NCBI GenBank assembly: GCA_017550055.1
Contig: JAFYMM010000069.1
Coordinates: 1 to 5,920, forward strand
Length of the DNA: 5,920 nucleotides
Direction of reading: 5' to 3'
Source: Paludibacteraceae bacterium
GTDB taxonomy: Bacteria; Bacteroidota; Bacteroidia; Bacteroidales; Paludibacteraceae
Shown: positions 1 through 5,892 of the stretch, piece by piece
Layout of the letters: every line of letters starts with the position of its first letter
How positions within the stretch are numbered: position 1 is the first letter of the stretch
The notes under the pieces: generated by a model
Seen by the model: the letters and a program-made list of their open reading frames with translations, nothing else
The model's database searches: none
What the model was told of the DNA's origin: nothing
Program-made: the position numbers and the translations under genes

Positions 1-108
1 GGTGGTCGTGCTTCATTCTCTATGAAATTTGCTTCTTACGAACTTTGTCCTGGTGATGTTCAAGACAAACTCCTCAAAGAATACGAAGCTACTCAAAGCG
101 AAGACTAA
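1..108 (+). CDS. fusA: Translation elongation factor G, C-terminal end (partial)
   Basis: Frame 1 is open from the first base to TAA at 106-108 and gives 35 residues. They begin GGRASFSMKFASYEL and end KEYEATQSED. The GGRASFSMKF-x-x-YE stretch is the hallmark of the last beta strand of EF-G domain V, where most EF-Gs read GR(A/G)S(F/Y)(T/S)M-x-F-x-x-Y. EF-G is the cytoplasmic GTPase that moves tRNA and mRNA through the ribosome and helps recycle ribosomes. Only the tail is present, so the GTPase domain, start and full length lie left of the window. The gene is followed by a terminator 20 nt downstream rather than by a ribosomal protein gene. It may therefore be a copy outside the str/S10 cluster, perhaps the second EF-G that many Bacteroidota carry. 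The family call is firm; which copy it is remains open. Confidence 0.88.
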   Translation, partial: GGRASFSMKFASYELCPGDVQDKLLKEYEATQSED

Positions 109-127
109 TCAAAGTTATTTACATAAT

Positions 128-168
128 AAGAGAGGCGCAAATATGAGTTGCGCCTCTCTTTTATTTAT
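128..168 (+). terminator. Intrinsic terminator of the EF-G gene
   Basis: A perfect 13-bp inverted repeat (128-140 pairing with 148-160, core GAGGCGCAA/TTGCGCCTC) encloses a 7-nt loop (141-147). It runs into a T-rich tract, TTTTATTTAT, on the + strand. It begins 20 nt after the EF-G stop codon, which is typical rho-independent termination. No downstream + strand gene follows, so this ends the EF-G transcript. Confidence 0.92.
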
Positions 169-419
169 ATAGTCTCTTTTTTTATTTATATATATGCACA
201 GAAATATTTATATTAAGTCAGTTCACTATAAAAAATACGTGCTATCCGTTGAGTAATAAAACTCCTATTAGCACGAAAAACATAAAAATCCGTGTAAGTC
301 AGTAAACTGTTTTTAGTGACCTCAAAGAGCAAGATTTTACTTTAAGGTAAAAAACTAAAAGAATCTGCGCATTAGAATTATATTGAACAAACGAACATAT
401 ATCTGTATTATTAAGCAAA
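169..419. other. Gene-free convergent intergenic spacer
   Basis: This 250-bp stretch lies between the two facing terminators (EF-G on +, the 482-residue gene on -). I see no ORF with a plausible start, no tRNA or rRNA, and no clear promoter. It is strongly AT-rich and contains minor structures: a two-part inverted repeat at 238-275 (listed separately), a 6-bp AT-rich hairpin TTTTAC/GTAAAA at 335-352, and two short words, ATCCGTGTAA near 288-297 and AATCTGCGCATTA at 362-374. The second word has a near copy at the right end of the window. This could be decayed intergenic repeat DNA. Confidence 0.6.
238..275. repeat. Two-part inverted repeat (hairpin with internal loop)
   Basis: The outer arms CGTGCTA (238-244) and TAGCACG (269-275) pair perfectly over 7 bp. 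Inside them, GAGT (251-254) pairs with ACTC (261-264) around a 6-nt loop. The two stems are separated by an asymmetric internal loop (6 nt and 4 nt). On the - strand the structure is followed by TATTTTTTATAG, a terminator-like T-rich tail. On the + strand it is followed by an A-rich run. It could be a back-up terminator for - strand transcription, the end of a small RNA, or a chance structure. No promoter that would define an RNA gene is convincing. Confidence 0.35.
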
Positions 420-453
420 AAAACACGAGATGCAATATTACATCTCGTGTTTT
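413..453 (-). terminator. Intrinsic terminator of the 482-residue gene
   Basis: A perfect 13-bp inverted repeat (420-432 pairing with 441-453, AAAACACGAGATG/CATCTCGTGTTTT) has an 8-nt loop at 433-440. Read on the - strand it is followed by more T residues, giving a run of seven T (423-417). It starts 23 nt after the stop codon at 477. The + strand reading also has T-rich sequence after the stem, so it may work in both directions, but no + strand gene reaches it. Confidence 0.9.
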
Positions 454-476
454 ATATTTTGGTCTATATAATAAAA

Positions 477-1925
477 TTATTTCACAATGATTTTGCTTGT
501 AGCAATGTTGTTGCCATTATAGATTTTAACAATATAAATGCCATTGTTAAGGTCAGCTTTGATAGTAGCATTTTCGATAGCAGAAGTTAATACTTTAGCA
601 CCAGTAATGCTATATACATCAATTTTTTCTGCATTTCCTGAAAGTGTAATCATACCGTTTGCATAATAAGCTGCAAGATTGTTATATGTTACATCTTCAA
701 TAGCAACTATAGGGTCAACATTGTATGGAGAGCAGCTTAATTTAGCGCACCAAATATTACCTTTAGTTGCACCGCCTGCACCAAGAATAGTGTTACCTTC
801 AGCTGATACAGCCCAAATGTGACCAAGGTCATCTTCGTCTGTGCCTGCAGTTTCGTCAGTAATAATTGCATCAATAGCTTCTGCGCTGATACCGCTATAA
901 GCCAACAAGCAATTTTCTAATTCAGTGTATTCTTTGTTTTTGTAGATGTATGGTTTGCAAAGTGGGTCAGAACCGTTTACGCTTCTGAAATATACATTAC
1001 CATAGTTGTCAACTGCTGTAGCAGAAGTCATTTTGCCTGAAGGAAGTGCTTCGAAAGTAATCAATGTGTCTTTTTCTACGTCATACAAGAATGCAATGTA
1101 AGTTTGTGCAGGAGCGTCAGTGTTTGCTTTACCAAATGCCATGATATCACCGCATACCCATTTACCATTTGAAGACAAAATTGCATTATTAACGAATGAA
1201 GTAGCTTCGTAGCGTTCGTCAAATTCGCGGTCGATGATTTGAACTTTATCGCCATTTTGAACGAATGTAGTGATATAGTTTTGTGAACCAGCACTAGGTA
1301 CATAGATACCATCCAAAGTCACCAATATGCATGAACCGTCGTTTGATACACCTTTCAATTGATGGAATTTAGATTGATTTTCATTGATACGTGTTTTTGT
1401 GTGATATGAATTAGTGTATTCATAGTCAGAGAAATCATCATCTGGTGTGCCATTTTTCCAACGAGCAAGCACTGCTTCTGTTTGAGTATAATACCAACCT
1501 AAGCAGATTGTGTCACCGTCTTTGATTGTTATAGAAACTACTTCACCTACAGCATTACCACCTTCTAATGCAAGAAATGGAGATTTCAATGCAATCCATT
1601 TGCCATTAAGGTTATACGCTGGTTCGTTGAGGTATGCACCACCAACCAAAGTACCATCGTTGCTAATACAATAAGCATCGCTTTGTGCTTTTTCGTCATC
1701 TTGGAGATAGATTGTTTCTCCTGTTGTTAAATTCCATTTAACAGCGTTTGTAAAATATTGGTCTATCAAAGATGCACCACAAGCCCATTCGCCATTTTCA
1801 GAGATAGCTTTTGGTTGTACGTCTTCGGTGAATAAATTCAAAAATTCACCTGTAGCTTGGTTTTGTGCTGAAATTGCACAAATAGCGCATATTACTGCGC
1901 ATAATGTCATTGTGATTTTTTTCAT
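477..1925 (-). CDS. T9SS-secreted surface protein with propeller-like repeats (paralogue A)
   Basis: The 482-residue protein has a Sec signal peptide (MKK start, hydrophobic core at residues 5-18, likely cleavage after AISA at residue 20). There is no proper lipobox, so it is probably not a lipoprotein. The body (about 25-400) repeats a motif of the form S-x-(D/N)-G-x-x-x-x-G: ISENGEWACGA (41), ISNDGTLVGGA (87), VSNDGSCILVT (193), LSSNGKWVCGD (250), VDNYGNVYF (305) and VSAEGNTILGA (373). Each is usually followed by an aromatic W/Y strand such as AVKWNLTTGE. This resembles HAF or WD40-like beta-propeller repeats; the fold is inferred. Residues 403-482 form a type A T9SS sorting domain (IDVYSITGAKV, then LNNGIYIVK, then SKIIVK at the end), which in this family directs export across the outer membrane and is removed or used for anchoring. 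No catalytic motif is visible. It is a full-length paralogue of the gene at 4188-5615 and is probably transcribed from its own promoter at 1995-2025. Start chosen: ATG after an A-rich leader, directly before the signal peptide. The specific function is unknown. Confidence 0.9.
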   Translation of the reverse strand: MKKITMTLCAVICAICAISAQNQATGEFLNLFTEDVQPKAISENGEWACGASLIDQYFTNAVKWNLTTGETIYLQDDEKAQSDAYCISNDGTLVGGAYLNEPAYNLNGKWIALKSPFLALEGGNAVGEVVSITIKDGDTICLGWYYTQTEAVLARWKNGTPDDDFSDYEYTNSYHTKTRINENQSKFHQLKGVSNDGSCILVTLDGIYVPSAGSQNYITTFVQNGDKVQIIDREFDERYEATSFVNNAILSSNGKWVCGDIMAFGKANTDAPAQTYIAFLYDVEKDTLITFEALPSGKMTSATAVDNYGNVYFRSVNGSDPLCKPYIYKNKEYTELENCLLAYSGISAEAIDAIITDETAGTDEDDLGHIWAVSAEGNTILGAGGATKGNIWCAKLSCSPYNVDPIVAIEDVTYNNLAAYYANGMITLSGNAEKIDVYSITGAKVLTSAIENATIKADLNNGIYIVKIYNGNNIATSKIIVK

Positions 1926-1994
1926 TTTAATTGTTGATTTTTAGAATGTTATTTTTATTTTGCGGTATACAATCCCAATATAAGATTGAGACTG

Positions 1995-2025
1995 CAAAGT
2001 TATAAAAAAAACAGCAAAGTACCAA
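1995..2025 (-). promoter_or_regulatory. Bacteroidota-type promoter of the 482-residue gene
   Basis: On the - strand TAACTTTG (2002-1995) matches the Bacteroidota -7 consensus TAnnTTTG exactly and continues as CA, a common extension. Nineteen bases upstream lies TTGG (2025-2022), an imperfect match to the -33 element TTTG. Transcription would begin about 7-10 nt downstream, leaving a leader of about 60 nt that becomes A-rich before the ATG at 1925 and has no Shine-Dalgarno sequence, as is usual in this phylum. The spacer is occupied by the terminator of the upstream gene. Confidence 0.7.
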
Positions 2026-2043
2026 GTGCTTTGCTGTTTTTTT
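2004..2043 (-). terminator. Intrinsic terminator of the 705-residue gene
   Basis: ACAGCAAAG (2011-2019) pairs with CTTTGCTGT (2029-2037). The stem extends through the flanking A and T runs to 15 bp (2005-2019 with 2029-2043), with a 9-nt loop. Read on the - strand it ends in eight T (2011-2004). It begins 17 nt after the stop codon at 2061. Because the flanks are A on one side and T on the other, it could also act on + strand transcripts, but no + strand gene is present here. Confidence 0.9.
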
Positions 2044-2060
2044 GTATTTATTAACAAGTG

Positions 2061-4178
2061 TTATCTAACAACTAATTTATTAACAGATATGATATTGTTG
2101 TCATAATCAATAGCTCTTACTATGTATATGCCATTGTTTAGGTTTATAGACATTGTTGTTGCATTCACCTCTTTTTGAGATACTAAAGTTCCATTTATGC
2201 TATAAATTTCAACAAAATCAACTTCTGTAGAGAATGTCAAATTACCACTGTTGTAAATGAAATTAACATCATCACCTTTGGTGTTTTCTATTTTTGTAGG
2301 AGGGTTTATCTCTATGCCTTTAGTGATATGCTCTTGGCTCAATGCGATAAATGAGAATGGGTTAGCATAACCTCCATCGTCAAAGATACCAACAATGTCG
2401 CTCACTTCATATAGTTCGTACTCCCATACAGTATATACTATTTCGTATTTGCCAAAATAGAGGTATGTTTCTGTTTCTGTTTGTCCAAAATTGCTTACTT
2501 CGCGTGATCCATGTCTAACGCTGAGGAGTTTAACTACTGTGCTAGAGTATTTGCTGCGATTTGCTGCCAAATCAGCCATTGTAACTTCTTCTATATTAGT
2601 GTCAATAGCATGTCCTGTTGATACAACTTCGTAAGTTTTTGAGCCTGCGATATTTAGTTGCGAGCCTGTCTCTGCAAAGTGAATACAGCTGCCTTTGAAA
2701 TTTTTAACTGAATCACCTTGATTTACTTCGATATCTTGTTCGTCGAAAATAAATATACCACCTGTCGAATCTTGTACGTGTATGCCTGTGAGTTGAGTGC
2801 CAGCGTTATACCATTGGTATTTGTATGTAACAAGAACAGGGTTTACCAATTCGTATGTTACACCAACTGCAAGTGGCTTACCTGCTTGTTTCAATTCTGC
2901 AATGTTGTTGAATTGATAATTATCTTTTAGAATGTCGTTTTCGCTTCTTAAAACGAATGTTGCATATCCAGGATTTACTACCCCTGCGTCAACAATGCCA
3001 ATAATAGCATGTTCTGTATTTACATATTCCGAAAAATCTGCGCCGTCAATATATACAGAGTCCACTGTTTTTGACATACTGTTTCTTACACGTAAAAAAT
3101 ATTTTTCTCCGTGTTTAACAATAGTTCCTTTTGGCGATGCACACAATTGTGCTTCATAGTTTTCTGCAGCAGCACCTTGAATATATTCCAATTCTTGAAC
3201 TGAACCGATTGTCAATTCGTTGTTTCTGTTGAGAATTGTAATTTCGCTATTTGGGGCTTGTGTGATTGTCGAGCCATAAATTTTATTGCCTTCGGAGCGA
3301 AGTGGTGTATATATACCTCTAACGCCAACAATCGAGTCGCCTGCCTCTATGTTTGCATTGTTGTTTGGCAATTTTATCATTGTGCCGTATGTAGTCCACC
3401 ATGGAGCATAGTAGTATTGCACATATAGTGTGGTTGTGCCATCAGCGTTAGCAACTACGCGGTTTACAAGAACAGGGTCCAATATTCCGAGCGCATAATC
3501 CATTGGTTGACTGTTTTTTAGGTCTGCAAGTGTTTGGTATGCTGTTGCTGTGATATATTTGCCTTCTGGCACTATAAATCCCAAGCCCCCATCATTGCCA
3601 TAATATCCTACAAATGTAGCTTCTACTGGAATACTTGCACCATTTGTTTTAATTGGTATTTCTATTCCGTTGTGTGTGAGATTGTTATTGTTAGTTTGCA
3701 CTTGCGATAGTCTAATTGCTCTGCATTCATATTTTGTTGGGTCTGCAAACAATTCGCTTAGAGTCAATTCTGTTATATCAAAGTCAACATTTTTCTCTTT
3801 GACATCAATTTCGTAAGCCATCTCATCGTATTCTATTTCGATGTTTGTCATGGCTTCGTTTGTTGCCTTGTGAAAAATCCCTTTAATATTAGTGATTTTT
3901 AGATTTGGATATCCAGCATCTGCAGGGTCTGGACATGCTTTCGACATATCATAACTATCAATTGCTATTGCTCCTGTTTCATCTTGAACGAGCAAACCTC
4001 TTGATGTATAGAATGTTGTTGTTGCAAGTCCGGTGTAGTGTACGTATGCTCCATCTTCCATTTTGCGGATGTCGCTAATTTTATCACATTTTGTGTATGT
4101 CTTAGCTGCAAACAAATTGGTTGTGCATGCAAAGAACACTGCCACCAAAGTTAATGTGTTGATAACTGTTTTTTTCAT
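2061..4178 (-). CDS. T9SS-secreted protein of three paired OB-fold-like modules
   Basis: The 705-residue protein has a signal peptide (cleavage probably near LFAA at residue 25). It then has three consecutive module pairs at about 27-211, 213-418 and 420-621. The first module of each pair starts with a KISDIRKMEDG-like segment (also YQTLADLKN at 214 and YQFNNIAELKQ at 421), contains LLVQDETGAIAID (62) or IHVQDSTGGIFIF (466), and ends with a G-D-S-(I/V)-x-x-x-x-G strand. The second module starts with ITELTLSELFADPTKYECR (135), LTIGSVQELEYIQGA (322) or IEEVTMADLAANRSKYSST (529). It closes with GIVDAG or GIFDDGG and then a F-x-x-x-x-x-x-I strand. Such patterns are known from OB-fold (YhcR-like, DUF5689-like) regions of secreted Bacteroidota proteins; the exact family is inferred. 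Residues 630-705 are a T9SS type A sorting domain (VEIYSINGTLV, LNNGIYIVR, KLVVR). No nuclease or other catalytic domain is present. The gene starts 9 nt after the stop of its upstream neighbour, so the two form an operon. The ligand is unknown; binding to DNA or glycans is only a possibility. Confidence 0.88.
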   Translation of the reverse strand: MKKTVINTLTLVAVFFACTTNLFAAKTYTKCDKISDIRKMEDGAYVHYTGLATTTFYTSRGLLVQDETGAIAIDSYDMSKACPDPADAGYPNLKITNIKGIFHKATNEAMTNIEIEYDEMAYEIDVKEKNVDFDITELTLSELFADPTKYECRAIRLSQVQTNNNNLTHNGIEIPIKTNGASIPVEATFVGYYGNDGGLGFIVPEGKYITATAYQTLADLKNSQPMDYALGILDPVLVNRVVANADGTTTLYVQYYYAPWWTTYGTMIKLPNNNANIEAGDSIVGVRGIYTPLRSEGNKIYGSTITQAPNSEITILNRNNELTIGSVQELEYIQGAAAENYEAQLCASPKGTIVKHGEKYFLRVRNSMSKTVDSVYIDGADFSEYVNTEHAIIGIVDAGVVNPGYATFVLRSENDILKDNYQFNNIAELKQAGKPLAVGVTYELVNPVLVTYKYQWYNAGTQLTGIHVQDSTGGIFIFDEQDIEVNQGDSVKNFKGSCIHFAETGSQLNIAGSKTYEVVSTGHAIDTNIEEVTMADLAANRSKYSSTVVKLLSVRHGSREVSNFGQTETETYLYFGKYEIVYTVWEYELYEVSDIVGIFDDGGYANPFSFIALSQEHITKGIEINPPTKIENTKGDDVNFIYNSGNLTFSTEVDFVEIYSINGTLVSQKEVNATTMSINLNNGIYIVRAIDYDNNIISVNKLVVR

Positions 4179-4190
4179 GATTTTTTTTTA
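4179..4190 (-). promoter_or_regulatory. A-rich translation start region between the two operon genes
   Basis: The stop codon of the 475-residue gene (TAA, 4190-4188) runs into AAAAAAATC and then the ATG at 4178. The result is a run of nine A covering the stop codon and the place where a ribosome binding site would sit. There is no Shine-Dalgarno sequence and no room for a promoter or terminator. This supports translational coupling or A-rich initiation of the downstream gene within one transcript. Confidence 0.65.
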
Positions 4191-5615
4191 TTTGATAATA
4201 AGTTTGCTTGTTGTGATTTGTTTGTTTGCGTTATATGCTTTCACCACATAAATGCCTTGTGCAAGTTTTGTTGGAATAAACGATGCCGACACCTCTTCGT
4301 TTTGCACTAACTGACCGTTAATGTTGTATATTTCAACATAATCAACTTCGTTTGTAAAGTTGATATTACCATCGGCATAGAAAACTGCATTTGCGTCATT
4401 CACAATGTTTTCTACAGCTGTAAACTCTCCTTCTGTAAGTGGGTAAGGGAGTTTCAACACCCAGTTGTATGTGCCACTACCTTCGCCTGCGCAACCAATT
4501 ATTGTTTTTGAATCGCTTGATATGTTGTACACCCAGCGCAAACTGCCTATGAGCAATTCGTCTAAACAAATAGCATCAATTTGCTCTTGTGTAATTCCAA
4601 AAGTGGTCATAAGCACATCATCAATCAATGCTGCTGTGCCATCAATTGTCACGTATGTTTTACGGAAATCTCCTGTCAAAACTGGTCCACCATAGTATGG
4701 ATTACCCTCATTATCAACCACAAGGCATGTTGTGTTTTCTGGAGCCTCTTCTATAATGATGAATTTATCTTCTTTCACATCGTAATAGCATGGTATATTT
4801 GTTTGATTTGCAAACATTTGTAATGCAATATATCTACCATTGCAGCTCATTTTTTCATCTTGGAAGAAACGTACTGAATTTTGGTCCAATTGGCTGAACT
4901 CTTCGCGATTCATAGGCGACAAAAGTTTGAATTCTCCATCATTGATAATGAATGGAATACGCTCTTCAATGTTTGCATTTTGTGGCCAATATACAGGCTT
5001 AATTGCACCAAGTATCACTTTACCGTCAGTCGATATATATGTCACTTGATTCATCATTTTATTTTCCTCATCTCTTTGATATTCTTCAGGAATGAGATCT
5101 ACGATTTTTTCAAATTCGCCATTTACCCATTTTGCCGACTGTATTTTTTGAAAACCATCGCCATCAAATATACGACCAACAAAAATAGTGTCATTTTCAA
5201 CGATTGCAAAATCTCTAACTTCACCCATTGTATATCCTTTTGGCATTGGCAAAACGTGCCATTCTCCATTCAAGTGGTATGCAGGTTCTCTAAGGTATTG
5301 ACCTCCAACGAGCAATCCGTCATCCGAAATACAAAAAGCATCCGATTGAGCTCTGTCCAATTCATCTTCCGCTACAAGATAAATTCTCTCGCCAGTTGTC
5401 AAATCCCATTTCGAAGCATTGCTTTGAAAACCAGCACCATCATTATTATTAAAAGCCGAGCCACATGCCCAATCTCCATTGTCCGACATATAGATAACAG
5501 CAGCATCATCCTCTGCAAACAAAGAGCGCAATTCCGCATTCTGACCCTGTGCATTTGCACAGAAAAACATTGATAATCCAATGAAAACAAGTTGTTTTAA
5601 GTAGTTTTTCTTCAT
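4188..5615 (-). CDS. T9SS-secreted surface protein with propeller-like repeats (paralogue B)
   Basis: The 475-residue protein has a signal peptide (hydrophobic residues 8-19, cleavage probably near ANAQG at 22-24). The body carries the same six motif sites as the gene at 477-1925, in the same order: MSDNGDWACGS (43), ISDDGLLVGGQ (96), ISTDGKVILGA (194), MSCNGRYIALQ (256), VDNEGNPYYGG (300) and ISSDSKTIIGC (365). The strongest shared blocks are LTTGE-x-IYL, AQSDA-(F/Y)-CIS-x-DG, LVGG-x-YL-x-EPAY-x-LNG-x-W and GI-x-x-E-x-IDAI. This suggests a HAF or WD40-like beta-propeller; the fold is inferred. Residues about 399-475 form a type A T9SS sorting domain (VEIYNINGQLV, LAQGIYVVK, SKLIIK), so the protein should be exported across the outer membrane and either released or anchored. 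No active-site motif is seen. It is the first gene of an operon with the 705-residue gene and lies behind the promoter at 5688-5716. The ATG was chosen because it directly precedes the signal peptide and follows an A-rich leader. Confidence 0.9.
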   Translation of the reverse strand: MKKNYLKQLVFIGLSMFFCANAQGQNAELRSLFAEDDAAVIYMSDNGDWACGSAFNNNDGAGFQSNASKWDLTTGERIYLVAEDELDRAQSDAFCISDDGLLVGGQYLREPAYHLNGEWHVLPMPKGYTMGEVRDFAIVENDTIFVGRIFDGDGFQKIQSAKWVNGEFEKIVDLIPEEYQRDEENKMMNQVTYISTDGKVILGAIKPVYWPQNANIEERIPFIINDGEFKLLSPMNREEFSQLDQNSVRFFQDEKMSCNGRYIALQMFANQTNIPCYYDVKEDKFIIIEEAPENTTCLVVDNEGNPYYGGPVLTGDFRKTYVTIDGTAALIDDVLMTTFGITQEQIDAICLDELLIGSLRWVYNISSDSKTIIGCAGEGSGTYNWVLKLPYPLTEGEFTAVENIVNDANAVFYADGNINFTNEVDYVEIYNINGQLVQNEEVSASFIPTKLAQGIYVVKAYNANKQITTSKLIIK

Positions 5616-5633
5616 AAAAAATATTTTAAAAGT

Positions 5634-5669
5634 TTATATTTCAAGCATTTTTTTTAGTGCATTCATCAT
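5634..5669 (-). CDS. Possible 11-codon leader ORF in the 5' leader
   Basis: Downstream of the promoter and upstream of the 475-residue gene, the - strand reads ATG ATG AAT and so on to TAA. This encodes MMNALKKMLEI and ends 18 nt before the main ATG. It would be translated if the predicted start site near 5680 is right. The peptide has no run of one amino acid that would point to attenuation, and no alternative hairpins stand out. It may be chance in AT-rich DNA. Confidence 0.2.
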   Translation of the reverse strand: MMNALKKMLEI

Positions 5670-5687
5670 CGCACCAACTTTAATTTG

Positions 5688-5716
5688 CAAAGTTACTACT
5701 TTTTTTTGAAAGCAAC
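5688..5716 (-). promoter_or_regulatory. Bacteroidota-type promoter of the two-gene operon
   Basis: On the - strand TAACTTTG (5695-5688) is an exact TAnnTTTG -7 element and is followed by CA. The ten bases TAACTTTGCA are identical to those upstream of the 482-residue gene. GTTG (5716-5713) lies 17 bases upstream as an imperfect -33 element (consensus TTTG), and the spacer contains a run of A. The distance from the -7 element to the start codon is nearly the same for both promoters (about 70 nt). The leader is A-rich next to the ATG. Confidence 0.65.
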
Positions 5717-5827
5717 CCACTCATTTGTCATTTTTAACCTTTTTTATAAATTACATCCCCATTCTTCATTCCCCATTTTTTCTTCAACTAATTTGCCGAA
5801 GAGCCCTAACCAACAGCAACCTACAAC
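5717..5827. other. Gene-free upstream region with a pyrimidine-rich duplicated segment
   Basis: No supported ORF, RNA gene or terminator is seen. On the + strand the segment is rich in C and T between 5733 and 5787. It includes an imperfect direct repeat, TCCCCATTCTTC (5756-5767) and TCCCCATTTTTTCTTC (5770-5785). A TTTG at 5724-5727 has no proper -7 element at the expected distance, so no + strand promoter is called. Confidence 0.45.
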
Positions 5828-5892
5828 ATAGGATAAATATACTATAAATATATCATAAATATACTATAAATATAGGATAAATATACTATAAC
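5828..5892. repeat. 11-bp AT-rich tandem repeat array
   Basis: Five complete copies of ATAAATATAnn follow one another at 5833-5843, 5844-5854, 5855-5865, 5866-5876 and 5877-5887. The variable last two bases are CT, TC, CT, GG and CT. A partial copy lies at each end (ATAGG at 5828-5832, ATAAC at 5888-5892). The first nine bases are identical in all five copies. The 11-bp period is close to one helical turn. It is too short and spacer-free to be a CRISPR array, and no replication gene lies in view. It could be a slippage-generated satellite, a curved-DNA element or a binding array for the gene to the right. Confidence 0.85.

Noticed and set aside
1076..1312. Open frame of 78 codons on the - strand
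   Set aside because: It overlaps the 482-residue gene in another frame and its product has no supporting features.
2718..3159. Two short + strand open frames
   Set aside because: They are antisense to the OB-like modular gene, with no start signals and no recognisable product.
2061..4178. Secreted nuclease
   Set aside because: OB-like modules occur in such enzymes, but no endonuclease/exonuclease/phosphatase, HNH or metal-binding motif is visible in the 705 residues.
4107..4178. Lipoprotein signal in the 705-residue protein (FFAC near residue 18)
   Set aside because: The residues before the cysteine do not fit the lipobox, and a signal peptidase I site follows near residue 25. The T9SS sorting domain also fits a non-lipidated protein.
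4881..5573. Long open frame of 230 codons on the + strand
   Set aside because: It lies wholly antisense to the 475-residue gene, which has a signal peptide, a paralogue and a sorting domain. The antisense product has no recognisable domain, and no + strand promoter is seen.
5724..5754. + strand promoter (TTTG, then TAAATTAC)
   Set aside because: The second element does not match TAnnTTTG and no + strand gene follows in the window.
5828..5892. CRISPR-like repeat array
   Set aside because: The units are 11 bp with no unique spacers and no cas genes nearby, so it is a simple tandem repeat.
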